Positions 27,653 through 34,487 of a stretch of 37,361 nucleotides of DNA are shown here, one piece after another. How positions within the stretch are numbered: position 1 is the first letter of the stretch; the number at the start of each line of letters is the position of its first letter. A program made the translations under genes and the position numbers. The DNA comes from an uncultured Myxococcales bacterium. GTDB lineage: Bacteria > Myxococcota_A > Polyangia > Palsa-1104 > JAEUJZ01. The stretch is taken from assembly GCA_937868485.1 (NCBI GenBank), contig CALMML010000381.1, positions 1 through 37,361 of the forward strand, given 5' to 3'. A model generated the notes under the pieces. It searched no databases. It saw only the letters and a list, made by a program, of their open reading frames with translations, and was not told the DNA's origin.

Positions 27653-28159
27653 ATGAAGCTAGAGGTTCTGGAGCGGTCGCAGAGTCAGTGCATCGGCAGC
27701 TACGGCAACGTCTGCATCGCGGTGCGCTGGGAGTTTTTGGTCGAGTCCGATACGGCGGCCATCGCACGGGCGCTCGACCGGATGAAAGCCAGCTCGACCG
27801 ACGGAACTTCGGCTTTTTTGCAAGTGAATCGCTTTGTGCCAGCGGCGGGCGGCGCGATGGGAATCGATGACGGTGCGCAAGCGGCGACGGTGAACCTGAT
27901 TCGGACGTACGGTCCCTCGCAGCGGGCGCTGGTGTTCTGTGTGCCGGATCAGCCGTTTTTGATGGCGTCGCTGCGCAGCATGTTTTCCCGCATGGTGCTT
28001 GCGACCAAGATTCGCCTGGATCTGCGGGTGACGACCAGCCTGCCGGAAGCCGTGAGCTTGGTCTGTAAGTCGCTCGCGGGCAGCAGTGGCGAACGGATCC
28101 AGCCGTCGGCGCTGCTGTCGGCGGTGGACGAGCTAGAGCAAAAGCGGCCCGGTCGCTAG
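27653..28159 (+). CDS. Uncharacterised 168-residue protein (copy 1)
   Basis: Preceded by a G-rich ribosome-binding site directly before the ATG. The protein starts with a strand-rich segment (CIGSYGNVCIAVRWEFL), has alternating helices and strands (AIARALDRMKAS, FLQVNRFVPAA, ATVNLIRTYG, LVFCVPDQPFLMASLRSMFSRM) and a C-terminal helical part. It recalls a group of small alpha/beta, SpoIIAA/STAS-like proteins common in myxobacterial genomes, but this is only an impression. No signal peptide or membrane helix. It diverges from lrgAB and is carried in the same duplicated unit, so it may regulate or work with them. Function unknown. Confidence 0.75.
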   Translation: MKLEVLERSQSQCIGSYGNVCIAVRWEFLVESDTAAIARALDRMKASSTDGTSAFLQVNRFVPAAGGAMGIDDGAQAATVNLIRTYGPSQRALVFCVPDQPFLMASLRSMFSRMVLATKIRLDLRVTTSLPEAVSLVCKSLAGSSGERIQPSALLSAVDELEQKRPGR

Positions 28160-28256
28160 CGCTCGCTGCCGATCCGACATGGACGGTTCCCGCGTACTTC
28201 CCAGCGTGCGCGTGGGCAGAGCCTGTTGGCGACGGAAAACGATCCGAGAAACTGTC

Positions 28257-28263
28257 AGCCGGA
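28257..28263 (+). repeat. Middle junction 7-mer AGCCGGA
   Basis: The copy between unit 1 and unit 2. It is followed by TTTGATC, as at the left joint, and preceded by ACTGTC, as at the right joint. This shows that both outer joints recur in one internal joint. Confidence 0.85.
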
Positions 28264-28334
28264 TTTGATCTGGGCCGTCGGGGCGTGCGTGCTGCTTTCC
28301 CTGGGCACTCGGGGGCTTTGGGGGAATGCGGTGG

Positions 28335-29033
28335 TCAGTGCGACAGGCACAGCGCAAGCAGCGGTGCGCACAGGACGTTGAGGACGCCCATCATGACCAT
28401 GACGAGGGCTGCGACGGCACCTTCGGTCTGGCCTAGCTCATAGGCTTTGGCTGTGCCCACGCCGTGTGCGCCTGCGCCAAACAAGGCTCCGCGCGCAAGG
28501 GACGAATGAATCGGCATCGCTTGGATGAGACGCTGTCCAATCACCGAGCCGAGCACGCCCGTCAGGATGACGAACAGTGCGGCCAGCTCGGGCTCTCCGC
28601 CGATGCGTCCTGCGATTTCCATGGCAAACGGCGTGCTGGTCGAGCGTGGCAAAAGGCTCAGGCGAATCGAGCCATCTATCCCGAGCAGGGTTGCCAGCCA
28701 CCAGCTGGTGACGATCGAGGTGAGGCTGGCGGCGACGCTCCCAATCAAGATGACGGGACCGTGGGCTCGCAGCAGGGCTCTCTGACGGTGGATCGGTGCG
28801 GCAAAGGCTACGGTCGTCGGTCCCAGCAGCGCAACCAGCCAGCCGGTGCAGGCGGCGTACTGGCGATACGGCGTTCCCGTCGTCACAACCAGCAGCAGCA
28901 GCAGCGCCGGGGCGACCAGCAGCGGCGTGGTCCAGATGTGACGCCACACCGCGTGAATGCGTCGAGCTGCCGCAAAACAAGCCACGGTTGCTACGGACCA
29001 GCCGACGACGGACAGAACGGATGGACTGTTCAC
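28335..29033 (-). CDS. lrgB: LrgB family membrane protein (copy 2)
   Basis: Exact duplicate of the lrgB 1908 bases to the left, with the same GTG start and four-base overlap with lrgA. No base difference was seen inside the gene, so both copies encode the same 232-residue protein. Duplication may raise dosage, or may be very recent. Confidence 0.88.
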   Translation of the reverse strand: MNSPSVLSVVGWSVATVACFAAARRIHAVWRHIWTTPLLVAPALLLLLVVTTGTPYRQYAACTGWLVALLGPTTVAFAAPIHRQRALLRAHGPVILIGSVAASLTSIVTSWWLATLLGIDGSIRLSLLPRSTSTPFAMEIAGRIGGEPELAALFVILTGVLGSVIGQRLIQAMPIHSSLARGALFGAGAHGVGTAKAYELGQTEGAVAALVMVMMGVLNVLCAPLLALCLSH

Positions 29034-29425
29034 CGCGTGACTCTCCGTCGCACACCCAGTTCGATGACCAGCCCGGTCACTGCCATCACCGCCAGCGTAC
29101 TGCCGACGAGCACGACCAGCAATTTCAGGATCATCATCCCGCCAAGCTCTGGGTGATCGATCACGGCCAGCGTCGTAGGCACAAAGAACAGCAGCATCAG
29201 GTGCAGCAGCCAGTCGGCTCCGCGACGAATCGACAGCGGCGACAGCCCGCGTGAAAACAGCAGCACCAGCGTGATAAGCAGCCCGAGCACGCCTCCCGAG
29301 ATCGGCAGGCCGGTCTTCTTGGCGATGAGCGCTCCAACGCTCCAGAGCAGTCCAAGCAGCGCGATTTGCAGCGGACGACTTCCGCGCAGTCTGCGACGCA
29401 ATCGGACGGACCAGCGATTCCACAT
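29030..29425 (-). CDS. lrgA: CidA/LrgA family membrane protein (copy 2)
   Basis: Exact duplicate of the first lrgA, 131 residues with about four membrane helices. It is followed by lrgB copy 2 with a four-base overlap. Confidence 0.85.
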   Translation of the reverse strand: MWNRWSVRLRRRLRGSRPLQIALLGLLWSVGALIAKKTGLPISGGVLGLLITLVLLFSRGLSPLSIRRGADWLLHLMLLFFVPTTLAVIDHPELGGMMILKLLVVLVGSTLAVMAVTGLVIELGVRRRVTR

Positions 29426-29532
29426 GATGAGGAGACTCTAGCGCGCCTTTGGGCTGGCTCGGTGGCGGTCTCGCAGTCGATCGATCTGCTTCCGTCGCCA
29501 AACGCAAGCGATCGCACGTCGTAGTCGCCGCT

Positions 29533-29541
29533 TGATATACT
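29533..29541 (+). promoter_or_regulatory. Extended -10 promoter of the 168-aa gene (copy 2)
   Basis: TGATATACT, identical to the element in unit 1, the same distance before the second copy of the gene. Transcription from here would read rightwards into the 3' part of the broken kinase gene, since no clear terminator follows the 168-aa gene. Confidence 0.5.
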
Positions 29542-29560
29542 GCAAAGTTGGGCGGGGGCG

Positions 29561-30067
29561 ATGAAGCTAGAGGTTCTGGAGCGGTCGCAGAGTCAGTGCA
29601 TCGGCAGCTACGGCAACGTCTGCATCGCGGTGCGCTGGGAGTTTTTGGTCGAGTCCGATACGGCGGCCATCGCACGGGCGCTCGACCGGATGAAAGCCAG
29701 CTCGACCGACGGAACTTCGGCTTTTTTGCAAGTGAATCGCTTTGTGCCAGCGGCGGGCGGCGCGATGGGAATCGATGACGGTGCGCAAGCGGCGACGGTG
29801 AACCTGATTCGGACGTACGGTCCCTCGCAGCGGGCGCTGGTGTTCTGTGTGCCGGATCAGCCGTTTTTGATGGCGTCGCTGCGCAGCATGTTTTCCCGCA
29901 TGGTGCTTGCGACCAAGATTCGCCTGGATCTGCGGGTGACGACCAGCCTGCCGGAAGCCGTGAGCTTGGTCTGTAAGTCGCTCGCGGGCAGCAGTGGCGA
30001 ACGGATCCAGCCGTCGGCGCTGCTGTCGGCGGTGGACGAGCTAGAGCAAAAGCGGCCCGGTCGCTAG
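29561..30067 (+). CDS. Uncharacterised 168-residue protein (copy 2)
   Basis: Identical to the gene at 27653. It ends 104 bases before the kinase sequence resumes. Because it points in the same direction, it may drive transcription of the kinase 3' part. Confidence 0.75.
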   Translation: MKLEVLERSQSQCIGSYGNVCIAVRWEFLVESDTAAIARALDRMKASSTDGTSAFLQVNRFVPAAGGAMGIDDGAQAATVNLIRTYGPSQRALVFCVPDQPFLMASLRSMFSRMVLATKIRLDLRVTTSLPEAVSLVCKSLAGSSGERIQPSALLSAVDELEQKRPGR

Positions 30068-30164
30068 CGCTCGCTGCCGATCCGACATGGACGGTTCCCG
30101 CGTACTTCCCAGCGTGCGCGTGGGCAGAGCCTGTTGGCGACGGAAAACGATCCGAGAAACTGTC

Positions 30165-30171
30165 AGCCGGA
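30165..30171 (+). repeat. Right junction 7-mer AGCCGGA
   Basis: The right copy, preceded by ACTGTC (unit end) and followed by CAACATC, which resumes the kinase codons for N-I of the catalytic loop. Confidence 0.85.
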
Positions 30172-31606
30172 CAACATCTTCGTGGCGCGACGGCTGAGCG
30201 ACGATGGCACGGTGGAAGAGGTCGTGAAGGTGCTCGACTTCGGGATCGCCAAGCTGCTGCAAGGTGGGCGGCGAGCGAGTCAAACCGTCGTCGGTGCGCG
30301 CATCGGAACGGCGATGTATATGTCGCCCGAACAGCTCGAAGGTCGAGAAGCGAGCCCGCGATCGGATGTCTATGCGCTCGGACTGGTGCTCATCGAGATC
30401 CTGACGGGACGGCTGCCGTGGGGCAAGACCGGGACGGAGACGGATCAAGCTGCGACGATGCTGCGGCTTATCAATCCGCCCAAGCGCCTGCGTGAGATGT
30501 GCGCCGGTCAGGTGTTTTCGCTGGAACTCCAGAAGCTGCTCGACGAGCTTCTGGCGTTTGAACCGTCGCTGCGACCGGCAGACGCAGGGGAGCTGATCCG
30601 TCGTCTGGGACTGGTGCCTGAAGCCGCACCGCTGGCGCAGCGAAGCTCACGACGGACGGAAGGCAGTCAGATGTTTGAAGCTGCCTATCTGAAGACAAAG
30701 CTGCCGTCGGATAGCCCTGCGGATACACCGCTTTCGGGGACAGAGCTACCGGCGGCGCGCAAAGGGCGAGGCCATCAAGATACGCCGACGCCCTATTTGG
30801 CTCCGGTTGCGACGGTGGTGACCAGTGGCCGACCAGCTGAGCTGCTGGATGGTCAGACGCCGCCCGACGGGCGAGAGCTGGCTGGTGTTCCGACGGTGGT
30901 GACTGCCAGTCGCCCGGATATGCCGCGCTTTTCTCAGTCGGTGCGCAACCATCATCCGCCGCTTGACGCAGAGACGCCGCCTGCGGGACGCGATCTGCCT
31001 TCGGTCCCGACGGTGGTGACACCTGCGGCGAACCTAAACTCGCTGGCGACTACGCTGCCAACAGGGATGAGCTTCGTCGGAAACAAGCAGGAACCGACGA
31101 CGCAGCCGCTTCCGCTTGCGCAGCTTCCGAGTGCGGCAGACAGCAACACGCTGCGACGGATTGTCTTTCGCGACCCGGCATTTCGGCGGGCGCTGCTGAA
31201 TCATCCGAAAGCTCGGCTGGGGCTCGTGTGCGTCGGTGCGCTGTGTGTGGGACTGATCTTGTGGTTGATTGTGCGGCCCAGTGGACCACAGTCGAAGCCG
31301 ACGTTTGTGCGCTCCGATGCGATTGCGAGTGACAAGCGTCCCGTCGATGTGAAGACGCCGCCGGTGAAGCCTCCCGTGGTGACACCGACGGAATATCCGC
31401 TGACCGTCGCGTTTTCGCGGAAGCGTCATCCGCGCGTGCAGATTCAGTGCGGACCGAGCATCTGCCAAAGCAACTGTCAGCTTGCGCCCGGAGAGGTCTG
31501 CGTCGCGCGGCTCATGGGCTTTAAGCCTCGTCAGTACAGCTACGATGAGCTGAAACCGCTTGCGCAGGCCGGACACGTCGAGGTCGAAGTTCGTCTGAAT
31601 CGCTAA
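30172..31606 (+). pseudogene. 3' part of the interrupted Ser/Thr protein kinase
   Basis: Kinase codons resume here with NIFVARR; the open frame extends left to a TTG at 30134 in inserted DNA. It holds DFG (196-198 of the rejoined protein), the activation segment, YMSPEQ (APE motif), SDVYALG and the rest of the C-lobe. A long linker follows with repeated phrases of type TPPxGRxLxxVPTVVT, then a membrane helix near residues 523-541 (LGLVCVGALCVGLILWLIV), and an extracytoplasmic tail with five Cys that may be a PEGA-like or small binding domain. Alone it lacks the ATP-binding N-lobe and catalytic Asp, so it cannot be an active kinase. No other lesion is seen, which argues that the interruption is recent or reversible. 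Confidence 0.85.
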
Positions 31607-31672
31607 GCCCGGCTGCGATCGTTGTCGCTTCCCGGCGCTGGGTTGATTAGGCTCCGCGAGACCTGTTTGGTT

Positions 31673-31680
31673 GGAAGGAG
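31673..31680 (+). promoter_or_regulatory. Ribosome-binding site deciding a GTG start
   Basis: GGAAGGAG followed by seven bases and GTG at 31688. It supports that start over the in-frame TTG at 31622. Confidence 0.65.
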
Positions 31681-31687
31681 CCTGCTC

Positions 31688-33109
31688 GTGTCGCGCTCGC
31701 AAGCTACGTTGGTTCCACCTCGCTCGCTCGATGCCGTCGAGCACTCGCGTCCTGGCGACGAAGTCAGCACGTCTACGCTGCAGTGGCAGGCTCCGCCGGA
31801 AAAGCTGGCGCTGCGTCCTGGCTATACCGTCGGAAAGCGACTGGGCGCGGGTGGATCGGCGGAAGTCTTCGAGGCAGAGCTTCGTCGACCACCGCTTCCG
31901 CCCCAGCGCGTTGCCCTGAAGCGACTGCTGCCGGGACTGCGGGCCGATCCGATGCAGCAGCGAAAGCTTCGACGAGAAGCGCAGATCGGAGCCACGCTCT
32001 TGCACGACAACATCGTCAGCACGCTCGAGCTTATCGATCTGGGCGACGAAGTGGCGCTGGCAATGGAGCTGGTCGACGGACTGCCCGGTCAGCGTCTGCT
32101 GGCTCTGTTGACCGAGCATGGCTTTCGGCTGCGGCCTCCGCTCGTCGGACACATTCTGCACGGCGTGTTTTCGGCGCTGCACTATCTGCAGAGCCTGAAG
32201 CCGGGACAGCGACCGCTGGTGCACGCCGATCTGAGCCTGGAAAACGTGATGCTGGCGCGAGATGGTCGCGTCCGTCTGATCGACTTTGGCTTGTCGACGG
32301 AAGATGGTGGCTCCCCTGAGTCTGAAGACAGCGACGATGCACTGACCGCGCTGCATGAAGTGGGTGGCAAGCCGTCGTATGCGCCGCCGGAAGGAATGCC
32401 TCGGGTTCCGACGGTGGTCGGCGATCTGTACGCGGCAGGTGTCTGCGCGTGGGAGCTTCTTTCGGGACGACGATTTCCGGTGCTACCGAAAGGAACGGGC
32501 AAGCGCGAGCTGGGGAGCGTGGTTGCGTTTGCAGCGAGTGGACAGCCTGCGCAGGTGTGGTTGCTGCTTCGAGACTGTCTGGCGCTGGCTCCGAGTGAGC
32601 GCTTGCAGAGTGCGGAGCAAGGTCTGTCCGTTTGTGCGCGCCTGCGTGAAGGACATCCGACGGAAGCTGCGCTGGCCAAGCTGGTTCGCTCGCTGCAACT
32701 CGCGGGATCGGACTGGCTGCCTCCTGACGCGCTGCTTCCCTTTCTTCATCGCTTTGATCCCACGATGGATCTGGCGGATCGACTGCGTCAGTCCTTTGCG
32801 GCCCAGCAGGTGGAAGTGTTCGCGCACGCTGCTGGTGACGTGATGGAACCGTCGCTGATGAGCGATCCGATTCCTCATGCAGCGTCGCAGTTTGTGCAGC
32901 AAGCACGCGTCGGCCAAGGTCGCAGCCGTCCGTCCGATGATGTGCTGCTGGCGGCGCTTGATGAGGGATTTGCAACGAGTGCAGACGGTCTGCTCTGTCT
33001 GCGCGCGCGCGTGGCTGGACAGCGAGATCTCGTTGTGGTCCTCGACCCCGGACCGGGCTGTGGCTACTCTGCAACGGCGTCCGCACTGCTCCGCAGCATC
33101 CTTCAGTAG
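31688..33109 (+). CDS. Ser/Thr protein kinase-fold protein with unusual catalytic loop
   Basis: A 473-residue protein. The kinase core is clear: glycine loop LGAGGSA (52-58), K78 in VALK, an REAQ helix for the paired Glu, catalytic loop HADLSLEN (179-186, Asp181), DFG (199-201), and a YAPPEG segment at the APE position. The usual HRD Arg is Ala, so activation-loop phosphorylation is probably not needed; such 'HxD' kinases can be constitutively active. The last 170 residues are helical with no recognised domain, and no membrane helix is seen, so it is cytoplasmic. It starts 81 bases after the interrupted kinase gene and may be co-transcribed with it. Substrate unknown. The phospho-binding FHA proteins of the injection operon are possible downstream readers, but this link is speculation. 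Confidence 0.8.
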   Translation: MSRSQATLVPPRSLDAVEHSRPGDEVSTSTLQWQAPPEKLALRPGYTVGKRLGAGGSAEVFEAELRRPPLPPQRVALKRLLPGLRADPMQQRKLRREAQIGATLLHDNIVSTLELIDLGDEVALAMELVDGLPGQRLLALLTEHGFRLRPPLVGHILHGVFSALHYLQSLKPGQRPLVHADLSLENVMLARDGRVRLIDFGLSTEDGGSPESEDSDDALTALHEVGGKPSYAPPEGMPRVPTVVGDLYAAGVCAWELLSGRRFPVLPKGTGKRELGSVVAFAASGQPAQVWLLLRDCLALAPSERLQSAEQGLSVCARLREGHPTEAALAKLVRSLQLAGSDWLPPDALLPFLHRFDPTMDLADRLRQSFAAQQVEVFAHAAGDVMEPSLMSDPIPHAASQFVQQARVGQGRSRPSDDVLLAALDEGFATSADGLLCLRARVAGQRDLVVVLDPGPGCGYSATASALLRSILQ

Positions 33110-33120
33110 TCCATCGGAAT

Positions 33121-33175
33121 CGGTTAGGAATCGGTTAGGAATCGGTTAGGAATCGAATAGGAATCGGTTAGGAAT
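33121..33175. repeat. Five tandem 11-bp repeats (CGGTTAGGAAT)
   Basis: Units at 33121, 33132, 33143, 33154 and 33165; the fourth differs (CGAATAGGAAT). A partial CGGAAT precedes and CGACG follows. They fill the gap between two convergent genes (kinase-fold and FGE-like). No hairpin is formed. The array could change length by slippage; it may have no function. Confidence 0.9.
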
Positions 33176-33181
33176 CGACGC

Positions 33182-34030
33182 CTATGGCGACGCAGATGCG
33201 CAACAGCGAAATCCGGTCGAGTAGTCATGATAGCTCTTGGCATGCGCGGTGGTTTTATACAAACAGCCGCTGCCGTTAAGCTTGGCGTCAACGAAGAATC
33301 CGCCTTTGAAGACACCGTTTCCTGATGCACTGGTTGCATCGATCCACTCATGTAGGTTGCCGTGTAGATCGAAGACTCCGTAGTCGCTCTTGCACTGCGG
33401 AAAGCTGCCGCCTGCAGCGAGTGTGCTGGGCTGATTGACACAGCACGGACTGTTCATGTTCGCGTAGGTAAAGACGCCGCTGCCGGAGCCAAAGCAGTCG
33501 TTGACCGGGTTTGTGGCGCGACCTTCGTTGCAGGCTCCCTTCTGATAGGTGGTGCCGTACGGATAGGTGTTCTTCGCCGTTCCTTGGCAAGCAGAGAGCC
33601 ACTCTGTTTCCGTGCAGAGCCGCTTTCCCGAACGCTTGCAGGCATCGCTGGCCTGCACCGCGCTGATGTAGGCTTGTGGTTTCTGTCCGGGGCGAATCAC
33701 CGCGCGAACGGTCTGTCCATCGACGGGGCGATCAAACGGCCAGGGCTCTTCTCCGCCGGTTGGGAGAATACGCATTGTCGAGGATTCATATTGATCGATG
33801 CAGAACGCTCCGCTCGATTCAGGAATCAGGATCATGTGCTGCGGACAGCGTGAATGCGTCGCGAGGTCTTCAATCAGCAGATCAGCCGGAGTCCAGGTGG
33901 ACGCATCGGGATCCGCTGTGGGGGCTGTGTCCGCGATCGCTGGGCCTGCATCCATTTGGGCAGATTCTTCGACGGTACAGCCAGTGACTGGCAGCAGCCA
34001 AGACAGCAGCAAAATCAACGGGATGCGCAT
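33182..34030 (-). CDS. Formylglycine-generating-enzyme-like (SUMF1-fold) lipoprotein
   Basis: A 282-residue protein from ATG 34030; ATG 34042 adds four residues. A lipoprotein signal (LLSWLLPVTGC, lipidated Cys18) anchors it to a membrane. The rest is an FGE-sulfatase domain: a start with CPQHMILIPES, CIDQYE, AVQASDACKRSGKRLCTETEW, YPYG, YGVFDLHGNLHEW, and ending GFRCCAS. In true FGEs two cysteines five residues apart, in the form CxxxxC, do the catalysis; here the corresponding stretch reads CLYKTT, so the second Cys is absent. It is therefore probably not a sulfatase-activating enzyme but one of the many surface FGE-fold proteins found in myxobacteria, perhaps ligand-binding. Role unknown. 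Confidence 0.8.
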   Translation of the reverse strand: MRIPLILLLSWLLPVTGCTVEESAQMDAGPAIADTAPTADPDASTWTPADLLIEDLATHSRCPQHMILIPESSGAFCIDQYESSTMRILPTGGEEPWPFDRPVDGQTVRAVIRPGQKPQAYISAVQASDACKRSGKRLCTETEWLSACQGTAKNTYPYGTTYQKGACNEGRATNPVNDCFGSGSGVFTYANMNSPCCVNQPSTLAAGGSFPQCKSDYGVFDLHGNLHEWIDATSASGNGVFKGGFFVDAKLNGSGCLYKTTAHAKSYHDYSTGFRCCASASP

Positions 34031-34058
34031 GTCGCGGACCATAGCGCACAAAGCGCTG

Positions 34059-34087
34059 TTGCGAGAACGTGACAGATCGTCTGTAAT
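34059..34087 (+). promoter_or_regulatory. Predicted promoter of the small secreted Cys-rich protein gene
   Basis: TTGCGA (34059-34064), a 17-base spacer, and TGTAAT (34082-34087) form a good housekeeping promoter. A start near 34094 leaves a leader of about 20 bases with GGAGG before ATG 34115. Confidence 0.5.
34072..34084. promoter_or_regulatory. Palindrome overlapping the -10 region (possible operator)
   Basis: ACAGATCGTCTGT is a perfect 5-3-5 palindrome. It overlaps the spacer and the first bases of the predicted -10 element, which is where a repressor would bind. A chance palindrome of this size is not rare. Confidence 0.35.
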
Positions 34088-34114
34088 TTTGCGCAACAAC
34101 GTGCGGAGGCTCCG

Positions 34115-34459
34115 ATGAAGAAGCTGTTGGTGCTGATGATCCTGGGTGGCGTGGGGGTTGCGTATGCTGGGTATTACGTCGCGCCCGACAAGATGCCGCT
34201 GGTGATTCATCCCGAAAACCGCGCCTGTTCGCGCATGGCGAGCCTGTGTGAAGAGCGGAGCCAGAAAGAGTGCGTGGAGTTTTTCGGTGAGCTGCGCAAA
34301 GCATCGGGAGATGAGTCCATCCGCAAGCCGATCCGCTGTGTGATGGATGCGCAGAGCTGTGGGGAAGCAGCGGGCTGTATGGCTGGTGGCGGCGTCAATG
34401 CCGTGTTCAAGATGGGCGAGCAGTTCCTCAAAGGACTGAACAAGTCCGTCGGTGACTAG
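34115..34459 (+). CDS. Small secreted cysteine-rich protein
   Basis: A 114-residue protein with GGAGG before the ATG. It has a signal sequence (MKKLLVLMILGGVGVAYAG) and a mature part with six cysteines in the order NRAC, SLC, KEC, IRC, QSC, AGC, probably forming disulfides after export. The C-terminus is helical and lacks charge clusters. No known family is recognised; small six-Cys secreted proteins of this kind are common in large myxobacterial genomes. It diverges from the FGE-like lipoprotein with 84 bases between them and is convergent with the aminotransferase. Function unknown. Confidence 0.7.
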   Translation: MKKLLVLMILGGVGVAYAGYYVAPDKMPLVIHPENRACSRMASLCEERSQKECVEFFGELRKASGDESIRKPIRCVMDAQSCGEAAGCMAGGGVNAVFKMGEQFLKGLNKSVGD

Positions 34460-34487
34460 CCAGTCCTTCATTCCTTCGCGCTGCCAA

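Larger units (their letters stand above)
26349..30171. repeat. Two direct tandem copies of a 1908-bp unit inserted in the kinase gene
   Basis: Unit 1 runs from 26356 to 28263 and unit 2 from 28264 to 30171, each 1908 bp and ending in AGCCGGA. The same 7-mer also precedes unit 1 at 26349-26355. Every gene and every long reading frame on both strands is identical between copies. The only difference I found is C at 26382 versus T at 28290. Each unit holds lrgB, lrgA and a divergent 168-aa gene. I see no transposase, recombinase or terminal inverted repeats. Both 1908 and 3816 are multiples of three, so the kinase frame would be unaffected by excision or by copy number apart from the inserted sequence itself. 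Confidence 0.95.

Noticed and set aside
26427-27767. A 446-residue version of LrgB reading through lrgA
   Set aside because: The first 214 residues are in another frame over lrgA and the intergenic region and are Arg/Pro/Ser-rich. The LrgB family starts at the GTG at 27125, overlapping the lrgA stop.
26356-30171. A transposon, insertion sequence, IStron or group II intron
   Set aside because: No transposase, recombinase or reverse transcriptase is coded, and unit ends show no inverted repeats. Only the 7-mer direct repeats were found.
26349-30171. Pure assembly error producing the tandem copy
   Set aside because: Not excluded, but the one-base difference between units and the consistent 7-mer at all three joints fit a real structure better. 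Long reads would decide.
33121-33175. CRISPR array
   Set aside because: The 11-bp units are directly adjacent without spacers, and no cas genes are nearby.
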